Positions 1 to 8,489 of a stretch of DNA of 64,000 nt are shown here, piece after piece. Origin of the DNA: Candidatus Saccharimonadota bacterium (GTDB taxonomy: Bacteria > Patescibacteriota > Saccharimonadia > Saccharimonadales > UBA4665). The translations under genes were made by a program, and so were the position numbers. A model generated the notes under the pieces. The model had not been told where the DNA came from. It saw only the letters and a list, made by a program, of their open reading frames with translations, and made no database searches. The DNA is taken from positions 124,001-188,000 of the forward strand of contig JAGXIT010000004.1 of assembly GCA_024635495.1 (NCBI GenBank), read 5' to 3'. Every line of letters starts with the position of its first letter. The first letter of the stretch is position 1.

Positions 1-1218
1 TTTATTGATTATTACACCGATCATTCATTGAGCCCTTTTCTCAGCGATCAGCAGCCAACCTTAAACTTGGGCGATAAAACTCGAGAAGTTGATTATATCT
101 ATCACTATGCCATGAGTCTAGTGCGTCGCGTACTACCCTTTTCGACTACAGCTGAGCACTATATCATTCGCTATATATCCGTCGCCTTCGCTGTATTGAC
201 CTTCTTGGTCTTGCGTCGGGTTTTTCTCCGTTTGGGTTTCTCCGATGCTATAAGCGCACTTACGGTATTGCTTGCATCGTTATTTCCGATGGTACTTATG
301 ATGAGTTCATCAGTGAACAATGATGTGCTTGTTTGGCTTATGTTTGCAGTCGGTCTATTACTTCTATTACGGCTGGCTGAGCGACCACGAGCACTCGATA
401 TGATCTGGCTTGCATCACTTGTGACCTATGGCGGCCTGGTTAAGCGAACGTTGCTGCCTATTGGGCTGGTGTTTGCGGTAGCCGGCATAGTATTCGTATC
501 GAAGCGTTGGAAACCTATCGCGATAGAACTACGCCGTCCAAAATGGTCAATCGTGATAGCGCTTACTATATTGATATTAGGGTTTGGACTGGTCACCGAA
601 CGAATAGGTGGCAATCTATTGCGCTACGGACGAGTAGACCCGACATGTAGTGAAATCAAGGGTGAAGATGCCTGTGAAGTATTCTGGTGGAATATCAGAG
701 AAAAAAATCTGGCTACATTGCCCCCCGAACCGACTATCTCGCCGCTTATTTTTGCCGTGAAATGGGCTCACGAAAGCGCATTTAATATTATTGATATCCA
801 AACCCAAGGTTGGCGCCACGAGACAAAACCACCTTTTTGGCTGGAACCTCTAGTGTTCGTTCCTTTTGTCATCGCAATTATTTACGGCACTGGGTATGAA
901 ATAAAGCGGCTCCATCAATACCGGCAGGCGATGCAACGATTGGTAGTCTTGGGCCTGTCGCTCATGTATATCTTCGTTTACTTACTTGTAAATTACAGTG
1001 AGTATACACACTCACATGTCTTTGGGTTGGCGCTCAACGGGCGTTATATCTTGGCCGGGTTCTTGCCGCTTATCGGCATGGCGGTTTGGTATTGGTTTAT
1101 CATGCTGCGCCGCTGGACAGGCCTACGGTATGTACTCCTTGGCGTGATAATACTGGCTATGGCAGTTACGAGTGGACTTTCTTTGCTACTACAAAACCCA
1201 CAACTAGTTACTTACTGA
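1..1218 (+). CDS. Multipass membrane protein, GT-C/DUF2142-like (5' truncated)
   Basis: The reading frame is open from base 1, so the true start lies before the window; the first in-frame start-like codon is TTG at 28. The visible ~405 residues hold about nine hydrophobic segments separated by short Arg/Lys-rich cytoplasmic loops. An SSVNNDVL stretch between two early membrane spans resembles the loop seen in DUF2142 and related GT-C glycosyltransferase-like membrane proteins. Such proteins use polyprenyl-linked sugars at the outer membrane face, but no catalytic Asp motif can be assigned here because the N terminus is missing. It ends 58 bp from a convergent GT2 gene, which would fit a cell-surface polysaccharide locus. 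Family assignment is tentative; integral membrane location is secure. Confidence 0.7.
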   Translation, partial: FIDYYTDHSLSPFLSDQQPTLNLGDKTREVDYIYHYAMSLVRRVLPFSTTAEHYIIRYISVAFAVLTFLVLRRVFLRLGFSDAISALTVLLASLFPMVLMMSSSVNNDVLVWLMFAVGLLLLLRLAERPRALDMIWLASLVTYGGLVKRTLLPIGLVFAVAGIVFVSKRWKPIAIELRRPKWSIVIALTILILGFGLVTERIGGNLLRYGRVDPTCSEIKGEDACEVFWWNIREKNLATLPPEPTISPLIFAVKWAHESAFNIIDIQTQGWRHETKPPFWLEPLVFVPFVIAIIYGTGYEIKRLHQYRQAMQRLVVLGLSLMYIFVYLLVNYSEYTHSHVFGLALNGRYILAGFLPLIGMAVWYWFIMLRRWTGLRYVLLGVIILAMAVTSGLSLLLQNPQLVTY

Positions 1219-1275
1219 CATACTGCGACGGGGTGAGCCCGCGACCTATAGAGCTACCCTAGTCTCGACGAACTA

Positions 1276-2217
1276 TTACGATTTAGTGTATTCTCGACGG
1301 GTTAGCTCTAGCTGTTTCTCTTGAATAATACGGTTTATGCGGGTAAGGTCTGCAATGATTCCAAGAGTGACACTTATGAGCGCGCCAATGAGGAATATGC
1401 TTCCGAAGATGAGCGATTGTATGTGCCCACCTGGTTGGCTATCGAAAACCCCCCAAAGAAAACGCCCAAATGGGATGATGCCGAGTACAAATAGGATGCC
1501 GCTGAGCGTCAAGAATAATGCATATGGGCGGTACATGACGAATGCGCGGAAAATTGCGCCACCCGATCGCATGACGTGCTCAGCGCTAGAATTAAATAGT
1601 CTTGATTCACGCGTTTTCGGGTTCACTTCTATTTTGACGCTCTCGATGGCTACACCATTATTGCCTGCCATGATAATTGTTTCCATTGCGTAACTAAATC
1701 GAGTCACAACATTTAACTTCATCGCAGTCTCGCGGCTATAAGCTCTGAAGCCGCTCGGTGCATCTGGGAGATTGGTGTGGGCGGCTTTATTTAGCGTCCA
1801 GGTGCCCAGCTTCTGAAATAGTTTTTTACCAAATGAAAAATGAGCAATTTTTTGTACCTGCCGGTCAGCGATAACCATGTCGGCTGTGCCTTTAAGCACT
1901 GGCTGAATAAGTCGTGAGATGTCTTCACTTGGGTACTGGTTGTCTCCGTCGGTATTGACGATAATGTCAGCTCCATGCTTGAGCGAGTACAATAGGCCGT
2001 CTTGGAACGATTGTGCAAGGCCTCGCCGCTGAGGATGGTGTACGAAGTGTTTCACGCCATGTTTTTTAGCTACTTCTACTGTCTTGTCGTCCGATCCGTC
2101 GTTGATCACAAGCACGATAATCTCATCAACTCCAGCAATCTTCTTTGGTATTGTCTTTAAGACGTCTGGTAGTGTCTCGGCCTCATTAAGACATGGTATT
2201 TGTACGAATAGTTTCAT
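1276..2217 (-). CDS. GT2 family glycosyltransferase (DPM1/polyprenyl-phosphate-like) with two C-terminal TM helices
   Basis: Protein of 313 aa. The N terminus IPCLNEAETL and the VINDGSDDKT segment form the GT-A nucleotide-sugar site, and NTDGDNQYP carries the DxD-type metal site near residue 90. The C-terminal third has two hydrophobic helices (about 230-250 and 265-290), as in polyprenyl-phosphate mannosyl/glucosyl transferases that load a sugar on undecaprenyl phosphate. The product would feed GT-C enzymes such as the convergent membrane protein just downstream. The start is the ATG at 2217, preceded by AAGGAG at good spacing. It lies downstream of the RRM gene but behind a strong terminator, so it probably has its own promoter. 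The sugar donor cannot be read from sequence. Confidence 0.88.
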   Translation of the reverse strand: MKLFVQIPCLNEAETLPDVLKTIPKKIAGVDEIIVLVINDGSDDKTVEVAKKHGVKHFVHHPQRRGLAQSFQDGLLYSLKHGADIIVNTDGDNQYPSEDISRLIQPVLKGTADMVIADRQVQKIAHFSFGKKLFQKLGTWTLNKAAHTNLPDAPSGFRAYSRETAMKLNVVTRFSYAMETIIMAGNNGVAIESVKIEVNPKTRESRLFNSSAEHVMRSGGAIFRAFVMYRPYALFLTLSGILFVLGIIPFGRFLWGVFDSQPGGHIQSLIFGSIFLIGALISVTLGIIADLTRINRIIQEKQLELTRREYTKS

Positions 2218-2281
2218 AACTCTCCTTGTTTCTATGGTATCGTAGCATATTCAGCGTAAGGCTTGCAGCATATACATACAA

Positions 2282-2306
2282 AAAAGAGGGCTTTTTGCCC
2301 TCTTTT
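2282..2306 (-). terminator. Rho-independent terminator behind the RRM gene
   Basis: Perfect 10-bp inverted repeat (AAAAGAGGGC / GCCCTCTTTT) with a five-base loop. On the minus strand it is followed by a T run, so it should end the transcript of the RNA-binding protein gene and insulate the GT2 gene. Confidence 0.85.
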
Positions 2307-2336
2307 GGGTTCAACATAAGCTGAAAGTAGTTAAAA

Positions 2337-2591
2337 CTATCGCTCTTTTGGTCGAGCTTCGTTTACGACTATCGAACGGCCATTGATTTCGCTGTTGTTG
2401 AGCTTGTCGATAGCTGCTTTTGCGGCTGCATCGTCATCAAACTCTACGAAACCGAAGCCCTTGCTACGATTTGTGTCACGGTCGATGATGACCTTTGCTG
2501 ACACGACTTGACCAAACTCAGTGAAGAGTTCTTCGAGTTGTGCGTCGTCAATTGCCCAAGGCAGTGAGCCGACAAATAATTTAGTTGCCAT
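2337..2591 (-). CDS. RRM-domain RNA-binding protein (cold-inducible type)
   Basis: An 84-aa protein that is a single RNA recognition motif. RNP2 is LFVGSL (residues 5-10) and RNP1 is KGFGFVEF (about 44-51), with aromatic residues in the canonical RNA-stacking positions. The fold is complete and the usual Gly-rich tail of cyanobacterial Rbp proteins is absent, leaving only a short charged end. Bacterial single-RRM proteins bind single-stranded RNA and are often cold-induced. The start is the ATG at 2591 with the strong site AAAGGGG. The mRNA seems to have a leader of about 150 nt containing a small upstream ORF that stops on this Shine-Dalgarno site, which suggests post-transcriptional control. 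Followed by a clear terminator. Confidence 0.93.
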   Translation of the reverse strand: MATKLFVGSLPWAIDDAQLEELFTEFGQVVSAKVIIDRDTNRSKGFGFVEFDDDAAAKAAIDKLNNSEINGRSIVVNEARPKER

Positions 2592-2604
2592 TAGTAGATC
2601 CCCT

Positions 2605-2667
2605 TTACTCGGTTGCTATAGAGGTAATACCGAGAACCGGAATTAGCTGCGCCTCTTCGAACACCAT
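2605..2667 (-). CDS. Possible 20-codon leader ORF upstream of the RRM gene
   Basis: In the leader of the RRM mRNA an ATG opens a 20-codon frame (MVFEEAQLIPVLGITSIATE) whose TAA overlaps the AAAGGGG Shine-Dalgarno of the RRM gene. Ribosomes ending here would sit on the RRM initiation region, which fits translational coupling or attenuation. Its own Shine-Dalgarno is weak, so it may be fortuitous. Confidence 0.3.
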   Translation of the reverse strand: MVFEEAQLIPVLGITSIATE

Positions 2668-2746
2668 GTACTTATTAAACTTTCTAGAATGTGACCGCTT
2701 CTCTCTGCTTGACAGAGCGTTCCGCTCGCAGCTTTCTAGTGGATTA

Positions 2747-2775
2747 AATATACCATGAATCACCCCTTGTCACAA
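2747..2775 (-). promoter_or_regulatory. Predicted promoter of the RRM gene
   Basis: On the minus strand TTGTGA and TATATT are separated by exactly 17 bp, a good sigma-70-like pair. Transcription would start near 2740, giving about 150 nt of untranslated leader. The rest of the 339-bp gap 2592-2930 holds the leader ORF and short hairpins but no other gene that I can support. Confidence 0.5.
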
Positions 2776-2930
2776 TAGTAATTATCATAGATTGACCCTA
2801 AATTTACTTTTGAGTATTTCTTGCCAGTTTTTCTCAGCAAATTTTCCGTTCGTAGGGATACTATTTCGGTAGTGCTTTTACTGAACGTCTGTTCTCCGGA
2901 CGATGCAATAATAAAAGAAAGGATGTACAT

Positions 2931-3092
2931 ATGAAACGCTTCCAGATCATCACAAAGCCAATGAAATTAACCGACCTAACTGACCTCGCTGAGATTGAAA
3001 CCCGAGAATACGAAGACCGATGGCTCCTTAAGGCGGAAATAGCTGAGCACAAACGCTTCCGTAGGTTCCGCCGCCATCTTGTCGCTCAGTAA
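2931..3092 (+). CDS. Small basic protein, 53 aa, unknown
   Basis: An ATG at 2931 is preceded by AAAGGA seven bases upstream and opens a 53-codon frame ending TAA. The product starts MKRFQIITKPMKLTDL, has an acidic/amphipathic middle (around EIETREYEDRWLLKAEIAEH) and ends in a strongly basic HKRFRRFRRHL tail. It has no signal peptide or membrane helix. The good ribosome site and the charge pattern favour a real gene; a minus-strand frame over the same bases has no comparable start signal. I recognise no family. The basic tail could bind nucleic acid or a ribosomal surface, but that is only a guess. It converges on the membrane-protein gene ending at 3101. Confidence 0.5.
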   Translation: MKRFQIITKPMKLTDLTDLAEIETREYEDRWLLKAEIAEHKRFRRFRRHLVAQ

Positions 3093-3100
3093 ACCCCTGC

Positions 3101-3691
3101 TTAAGACTGTCTCTGTTTAGCCATAGCCTTCACGTTCGCTGCACGGACTCCCAACGCGTAGAGCCCATAAAAGCCTGCGAGTAATGCGATGGGTAGTGCG
3201 ATATTGGTAATCGTCTGGGACACCGCGACCGCTGAGCCGGAGACGAAAATAGCCACAATCGGTGTGATAATTGAGGTACCGCAAGCTGGACAGCCGAGCC
3301 CAATTACGGCAAGTAACCCAACGAATGTTCCGCCTCCAAGTGCGGCAGCATCGAGTTTCGGTTGGTGACGAAGTATGTATGCAAGTAATGCGATGTTTAT
3401 GCCCTGCACAAGAGACAGGGTAAGCATCAAAGTCGCGGTTAGGCCACTAGTTATGTCTGAAAGCGATATGATAGGGTCGATTAGAAAATGAAGCTTTTCA
3501 AGAATAGATAGATTGCCACTGCCGAGAATAACCCCCAATATCTCTAGGTTGAAAAGCCAATAAATAAGCTCAAAAAATACAAATGCAACGATAACTGCCA
3601 GTAGGCTATAGCGCCATTGCCGCAGTAGCCAAAAAATTGTTCTTGCGGACAAGCCTAGCTTAAGCCGAATAAATGATAATCGTTGCTGCAT
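3101..3691 (-). CDS. Membrane protein with a GCPACG cysteine pair, partner of the DsbA-like protein
   Basis: A 196-aa integral membrane protein with about five hydrophobic segments. Near residue 133 a GLGCPACGTS motif places two cysteines (CPAC) at the edge of a membrane span, as expected of a redox-active pair. It begins 11 bp after the stop of the thiol-disulfide oxidoreductase gene, with AGGT before its ATG, so the two are almost surely co-transcribed. The arrangement suggests a membrane partner that passes electrons to or from the secreted CPSC protein, functionally comparable with DsbB, VKOR or CcdA, though I see no sequence match to these. Function is inferred from context only. Confidence 0.72.
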   Translation of the reverse strand: MQQRLSFIRLKLGLSARTIFWLLRQWRYSLLAVIVAFVFFELIYWLFNLEILGVILGSGNLSILEKLHFLIDPIISLSDITSGLTATLMLTLSLVQGINIALLAYILRHQPKLDAAALGGGTFVGLLAVIGLGCPACGTSIITPIVAIFVSGSAVAVSQTITNIALPIALLAGFYGLYALGVRAANVKAMAKQRQS

Positions 3692-3702
3692 TAGTTTACC
3701 TA

Positions 3703-4380
3703 TTATAACTGAGAATCTATCAGCGCCTTAACTGTTTCGAGGCTTAAATTACCACCAATCTTGTGGCCGTTAACAAGAAGGTAGGGTGTGCTTGTGATGC
3801 CGTAACTATTTGCTGTGTTTGTCGCTTGTGCAATAGCTGACTTCTTGTCACCGGACTCCAGACAGTTAGTGAAGGCTGTGGTATCTAACCCTGCTTGAGC
3901 TGAAATAGATTCAATAATCGGTGTGGTAAGTATTGTGGTACTTTTTGGGTCTACCCCTTTTGAAAATGCAGTCGCCCAGACATAGTTATAGATTGCATCG
4001 TGATAGTCCCAGAATTTATTTTGATCAATCGCACAGTAGGCACCTTCGCCGGCCGTGGTAGAACCCTGCGCTATGAAGGCCATCGGTCGAAACTCAAACT
4101 TTACTTTCCCAGTCTGGATATAATCCGTCTCGATGGTTGGCATAATTTGAGTGGTGAGGTATGAACAGGATGGACACAAAAAATCCGAATATTGGATAAG
4201 CGAAACTTTGGCATCGTTATTACCTCTCGTCATAGGCTGAGAAGTAGACACGGTGGTCGGGAGTACAGTGGCTTCACTTTTTGTTGAGCCGCTTGATTGG
4301 CCGACGATTACCATAAACCCTATGAGTAATACGATAGCTACAACGATGAATGTCGCCCGTTCCTTGATATACGAATACAT
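3703..4380 (-). CDS. DsbA/thioredoxin-like thiol-disulfide oxidoreductase, membrane anchored
   Basis: The protein has an N-terminal signal anchor (hydrophobic stretch about residues 10-30), a Ser/Thr-rich linker, then a thioredoxin fold with the active site DFLCPSC and the conserved cis-proline region ITSTPYLLVNG near the C terminus. An insertion of helices between these marks the DsbA/Thioredoxin_4 group. It should oxidise or isomerise disulfides of exported proteins. A longer frame begins at 4407, but the internal ATG at 4380 has GAGG five bases upstream and is preferred; the upstream ATG lies within a perfect palindrome. About 225 aa from this start. The gene heads a pair with the Cys-motif membrane protein. 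Confidence 0.88.
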   Translation of the reverse strand: MYSYIKERATFIVVAIVLLIGFMVIVGQSSGSTKSEATVLPTTVSTSQPMTRGNNDAKVSLIQYSDFLCPSCSYLTTQIMPTIETDYIQTGKVKFEFRPMAFIAQGSTTAGEGAYCAIDQNKFWDYHDAIYNYVWATAFSKGVDPKSTTILTTPIIESISAQAGLDTTAFTNCLESGDKKSAIAQATNTANSYGITSTPYLLVNGHKIGGNLSLETVKALIDSQL

Positions 4381-4389
4381 ATGACCCTC

Positions 4390-4420
4390 GCTATTATTGT
4401 AAATCATTTACAATAATAGC
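4390..4420. promoter_or_regulatory. Perfect 15-bp inverted repeat, probable operator of the DsbA-like operon
   Basis: GCTATTATTGTAAAT and its exact reverse complement flank one central base. The core TGTAAAT-C-ATTTACA lies just upstream of the preferred start of the DsbA-like gene. It has no T run and no long loop, so an operator for a dimeric repressor is more likely than a terminator. The regulator is unknown. Confidence 0.6.
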
Positions 4421-4438
4421 ATATGCTTAGAAGCACTA

Positions 4439-4957
4439 TCAAGCTTTTGTTTTATACAGCACAACCATCGGAATGATACAGACAGCAATTAGTAGTGCGA
4501 GGCCGGGTATAAAAATCGGAAAGAATTGAGTGTTCGCGACCGGATTATTCTGCCAGATAAATAGCATTGCATTCACAGCGGTAATAACCAAAAACACCGC
4601 TGCTATAAGATGCATAAATGCAAACGTCCAGTCCATCCAGTTAATCTTATATTGGTTCGCTCGACCGTAAAATATATATAGATATGCTACGGCTCGAAGA
4701 CCTAATGCAATTGCAGCGATGAACGTCGTCCAAAATAATGTGTCCGCAAGACGAATCAAGTCTTGGGTAAATGTGACCAGCATCACCAAGGCACAAAAAA
4801 GCAGCAGCAAGATAAGTAATTCCCAAGCACCCCCAACATATCCTGCACGACCCTTTTTGGGGTTTCTGAGACGCTTGAAGCTTAGGAATGTTTCGTAGAT
4901 GAACGCCGCTAGATAGAGTAGCAACGGTACGAGAACTACAATATAGAATATAGTCAT
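4439..4957 (-). CDS. Four-helix membrane protein, unknown
   Basis: A 172-aa protein with four to five predicted transmembrane helices (about residues 3-22, 46-68, 75-97, 107-130, 145-167) and a basic cytoplasmic loop KRLRNPKKGRAG after the first. No catalytic or metal-binding motif is apparent. It lies upstream of the DsbA-like gene on the same strand, separated from it by the palindrome at 4390-4420, so it could belong to the same regulon. The start ATG at 4957 has no strong Shine-Dalgarno. I do not recognise the family. Confidence 0.7.
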   Translation of the reverse strand: MTIFYIVVLVPLLLYLAAFIYETFLSFKRLRNPKKGRAGYVGGAWELLILLLLFCALVMLVTFTQDLIRLADTLFWTTFIAAIALGLRAVAYLYIFYGRANQYKINWMDWTFAFMHLIAAVFLVITAVNAMLFIWQNNPVANTQFFPIFIPGLALLIAVCIIPMVVLYKTKA

Positions 4958-5008
4958 AACTTACGGGTTCCCGTTTTAATTTTTTTATTTGCGTTAGCTA
5001 ACACGATT

Positions 5009-6781
5009 TTAACTATGCTCCTGCGAAAACACAAGAGCGACATAGGCTGCGAGTGGTACGCTAGCCCTGCCCCGTTTGTCTGTTTGAATGTGATCAACAG
5101 TCTTTTCGTGGAAGTCAGGGCTGTAGCCTTTCCAACTGCTATTAAATCGCACTGCCCACTTGCCAGGTATCGGGAACTGCATCTCGTATGAGTCGTAAGG
5201 AGTATTACTAAAATTAGCGATAACTATCGTATCATCACCTGCCCCACCTCTGTTCCATCGGTGGTAAGCAATGACGGCATTTGTTTCATCTTGGTGAAAA
5301 ATTGTAGTCGACTGACCGAGCAGGCCGGCAGTATTTCCGTAGCGATTAAGCCGTAAATCTATTAGATGGCGATGCGCTAATACGATACCACTGTACTTCT
5401 CGGCTTTTTTCCATTCCAACTCTCTCCAGTCATTGAAAGCGCCTTGTTGCATGAATTCTTGCCCCTGTAAAAGCATCGGGATGCCGGGACTTGTGAGCGT
5501 TATGGCCTCGGCAAGCAGTGTGCGCTCGCGGGCGAAGAGGTCTGCTGCATTGTTATTGCCAGCGGCTTGGTTGAGGCGGACTGAGCCGTTCGCTGCAGTA
5601 TCGTGCGAATCGCTGAAGATGATTTTTTCGAATGCGTTTCCATTGTATTGTTTCTCGAGTTCGTAGCGTAGCCCCGTAAGGGTCTGTTGACCTGGCTGTT
5701 TAATCCCGAGTGCATCTCTGAGGGCGTGTGGAAATCCTAATTCCCATTGGGCATCAAACGCACAGCCACCGTCTTGGCTTGTTTTTGTGATGTAAGCATT
5801 GTTTGCACAGTCCTCTGCGATCATGAGTGCTTCGGGTTTAATATTATGAGCCATAGTATTGAGCTTACCCAGTAGGTTCCAGGCATCGCCGATATCATGG
5901 TCGGGGTCATTGTCTTGGCCTTCGGTATTGCGCATGAAAATGGTTGAGTCAACGCGCAATCCATCAAGCCGGTATTCGGTCAGCCACATTGCAACATTGT
6001 CGGTGATGAATTGCTGTACTTCCGGCCGGCCGTAATCTGGGCGACCACCCCACGGCGTATCCCCTCGCACGTCATTATAAAAGTAGATGCCACCACGCCC
6101 ATTTTCGCTCCAACCATCGAACTGCCACAGTGAAGTGTCAGACGAAAAGTGGTTATACACGACGTCAAGAACGACGCCGATACCTCGGTCGTGACAGGCC
6201 TTTACGAAGCTCAATAGGCCGTGACGTCCACCATAGGCATTCTCGACCGAGAAGATGTGACTCGGGGCATATCCCCAGCCGTAACTATGTGCCATGGTTG
6301 TTACGGGCATAAGTTCGATAGTATTAATGCCGAGACTTACCAAATAATCCAGCTTTTCGATGGCATCAGAAAATGTACCGGTTGTCGCCGCATCGGGTCG
6401 ATTGAAGGTGCCGACATGGAGCTCGTAGATGATCTGCTTCTCGGGCGGGATTGGCGAGAAAACGCCATTACCCCAGTCAAACTCTGGATCTATCACGACA
6501 GACGCACCATTATCAGACGAGGTGAGTAGCCGAGCACGCGGATCCGGTTTGTAGAGCGTCTGTTCGCCAGTATTGATGACGTAGACGTAATTATGCCCTG
6601 GCTCAACATTTTTTAGGCGCGCCACCCAGTAGCCTTCGTCATCACGCTTCATTGGCTTTGGATTTTCGGCAGTTACCGATCCGGTGATTGATACTGACTG
6701 GGCAAATGGCGCCCACATACGAAACTCGGTAAGTTTACCGTGCCTAGAGGCACCCACATTATTTTTACTCGGCCGAGACAT
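5009..6781 (-). CDS. GH13 alpha-glucan enzyme, branching enzyme / trehalohydrolase-like
   Basis: A 590-aa protein. Residues about 15-105 form an N-terminal beta-sandwich (CBM48-like, FRMWAPFAQSVSITG). The catalytic barrel starts with YELHVGTF and contains DVVYNH, the nucleophile motif LDGLRVDS, the acid/base Glu in IAEDC and the transition-state Asp in FSDSHDT. The C-terminal beta domain ends the protein. The YELHVGTF signature and CBM48 order are shared by 1,4-alpha-glucan branching enzymes and malto-oligosyltrehalose trehalohydrolase (GH13 subfamilies 8-10), so the exact reaction is open. No glycogen genes lie beside it. The ATG at 6781 has no Shine-Dalgarno but CATACT nine bases upstream, suggesting a leaderless message. 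Confidence 0.85.
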   Translation of the reverse strand: MSRPSKNNVGASRHGKLTEFRMWAPFAQSVSITGSVTAENPKPMKRDDEGYWVARLKNVEPGHNYVYVINTGEQTLYKPDPRARLLTSSDNGASVVIDPEFDWGNGVFSPIPPEKQIIYELHVGTFNRPDAATTGTFSDAIEKLDYLVSLGINTIELMPVTTMAHSYGWGYAPSHIFSVENAYGGRHGLLSFVKACHDRGIGVVLDVVYNHFSSDTSLWQFDGWSENGRGGIYFYNDVRGDTPWGGRPDYGRPEVQQFITDNVAMWLTEYRLDGLRVDSTIFMRNTEGQDNDPDHDIGDAWNLLGKLNTMAHNIKPEALMIAEDCANNAYITKTSQDGGCAFDAQWELGFPHALRDALGIKQPGQQTLTGLRYELEKQYNGNAFEKIIFSDSHDTAANGSVRLNQAAGNNNAADLFARERTLLAEAITLTSPGIPMLLQGQEFMQQGAFNDWRELEWKKAEKYSGIVLAHRHLIDLRLNRYGNTAGLLGQSTTIFHQDETNAVIAYHRWNRGGAGDDTIVIANFSNTPYDSYEMQFPIPGKWAVRFNSSWKGYSPDFHEKTVDHIQTDKRGRASVPLAAYVALVFSQEHS

Positions 6782-6865
6782 TACTTAGAAAGTATGCAAG
6801 CTCAAGCGGTATAAGGCAAGCGAATGTAGGATTATTTTGGCACTTTTCACTAAAAGATATGGTTT

Positions 6866-8392
6866 TTATGGTTTTGTATATGTTATTGCCGTTGAGTAAT
6901 CCACGCAGGCGGTAGATTCCGTTCCGTCGGTGTAAGCACATATACGCACGTAATAGCTTCCAGGGTTGGATATGATATTTGCGAGATTTACGCTCATGAC
7001 GGATGGGTTAGAAATATAGGTGCTGCCCGGGTTCTCTTCGCTTGGTTGTGCTGGATATGTAGGGCTTCCGGAGGTGTTCCAGCTTACTTTATACCCGTAG
7101 CTGGCTGTGCCGGTATAAGCCCATGTGAGCGTAGAGTCATCAAGCTTTGCAGTCATCTTTCCGTTAGTAACTTTCACTTTTTCTTTATACGGTGCGGTCA
7201 CCGCCAGGGTATTACTGTAATTCTTGCAAGAATCGTCAGGTCGGTAGGCGCATATTCGGAAATGCCAAACTTTACCGTCAGTGATACTCACGAGGGCAGA
7301 CGTTGCTTTTGATGATGCAAACGCGGATATGGCGCTGGACTCTTTATACGAAGGCACAGTATCGGCCTGGCTATATACAACCTTGAACCCCCATTGTGTG
7401 TCGACACCATTTACTGCCCATCTGAGCACAATTCCTTCATCAGCCGACAACCCTACTGCAATAATTCCTGTACTGCCAGTCGTGGCTATCGCTTCGCCTG
7501 TATTACTATTCTGGTTTGCAATTGCATTTTCATCCTCGATATTACGCAAGAAGCCAAGTTGGTCTTTGTAGGCTGGTTCGGCCTCGTCTTGTTGCCTATT
7601 CCATTGGATGAAGTCGTCAACTTTCAACTCGCCTAGATTGATGGCCGTCACTACATCACTGAGCGAAGTATCCTCGTGCAGGTTAAAATATTGCTGACCT
7701 TCGCTTACCAGTGTTTCCTGTTGGGCTATATTGCGCACGGAAACACTGTGTTGAAATACCCTTACACCCTTTTCCGTATCGTCGTTGATAGTCTCGTAGG
7801 CCGTACCGTGAGCTACGAAGTCAATGTCGCCAACCTGCACACGAAATGTTCGTGTATCATCAGTTTTGACGCGGGCATATACATGCCCATGCTCATTCTT
7901 TATTGTAATTTCATCGCCAGAAATCCGTTGAATTTTTATTGTGGTATCACTATCAAGTCGTATGATACTCCCATCGATCAATGTCAGGATGAGCCGAGAG
8001 TTATCCAGCGTCCGGACCTCACTCGATTCACCGAGGGCCACACTACTATTGAGCGGGATCCATGCGTCGTTCTGAAAATATTCAGCTTCACCTTGAAGAT
8101 AGGTAATCATGACGTCCTCTGTCTGCTGAACGGTTGCCGTGACGTTTTTGGTAGACGGCGTGTCTTGTTTAGCTATGCGGTTCGCAATAACGATGGTCGT
8201 CCCAATCAAGATTGAAGTAACGACAAAGTTAATCGCGATAATAAGCCATACCTTGGAGGTTAAGATGGGGATTTTTTTCTTTGAGGGTTTTACGATAACA
8301 GATGTAGTTCTGTCGTATATTGTCGTATTTCGCCGATCATGCATCGCATTGGCATTAGTTATAGTGCGAGTAGGTCTGTGGCTATGTGACAC
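6866..8392 (-). CDS. FecR-domain membrane-anchored protein with Ig/FN3-like repeats
   Basis: A 508-aa protein with a basic N-terminal tail, one transmembrane helix (about residues 48-70), then a FecR-like beta domain (about 90-235; GEAEYFQND, SSEVRTLDNSRLILTLIDGS, GTAYETI). The C-terminal half holds two similar beta-rich repeats, each ending in WHFRICAY or YYVRICAY, each with a cysteine pair. FecR domains usually sense periplasmic signals for an ECF sigma factor, but none is encoded nearby and this protein is anchored with FecR outside, so it is more likely a surface protein. GTG at 8392 is the longest start; the ATG at 8344 is a possible alternative. Confidence 0.75.
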   Translation of the reverse strand: MSHSHRPTRTITNANAMHDRRNTTIYDRTTSVIVKPSKKKIPILTSKVWLIIAINFVVTSILIGTTIVIANRIAKQDTPSTKNVTATVQQTEDVMITYLQGEAEYFQNDAWIPLNSSVALGESSEVRTLDNSRLILTLIDGSIIRLDSDTTIKIQRISGDEITIKNEHGHVYARVKTDDTRTFRVQVGDIDFVAHGTAYETINDDTEKGVRVFQHSVSVRNIAQQETLVSEGQQYFNLHEDTSLSDVVTAINLGELKVDDFIQWNRQQDEAEPAYKDQLGFLRNIEDENAIANQNSNTGEAIATTGSTGIIAVGLSADEGIVLRWAVNGVDTQWGFKVVYSQADTVPSYKESSAISAFASSKATSALVSITDGKVWHFRICAYRPDDSCKNYSNTLAVTAPYKEKVKVTNGKMTAKLDDSTLTWAYTGTASYGYKVSWNTSGSPTYPAQPSEENPGSTYISNPSVMSVNLANIISNPGSYYVRICAYTDGTESTACVDYSTAITYTKP

Positions 8393-8489
8393 GTTGTTTC
8401 ATTTCAATAATTCAAACTTTATTCTATAGATATAAGTATAATCGATTTAGTCTCAGGTAACCACCGCAAGGTACGTTATAATAGTGCTA

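Noticed and set aside
2861-3052. 63-codon minus-strand frame over the small 53-aa gene
   Set aside because: It lacks a start signal and is antisense to a frame with a strong AAAGGA site and better composition.
6866-8392. FecR-type anti-sigma system
   Set aside because: No ECF sigma factor or TonB receptor gene is adjacent, and the C-terminal repeats suggest a surface protein.
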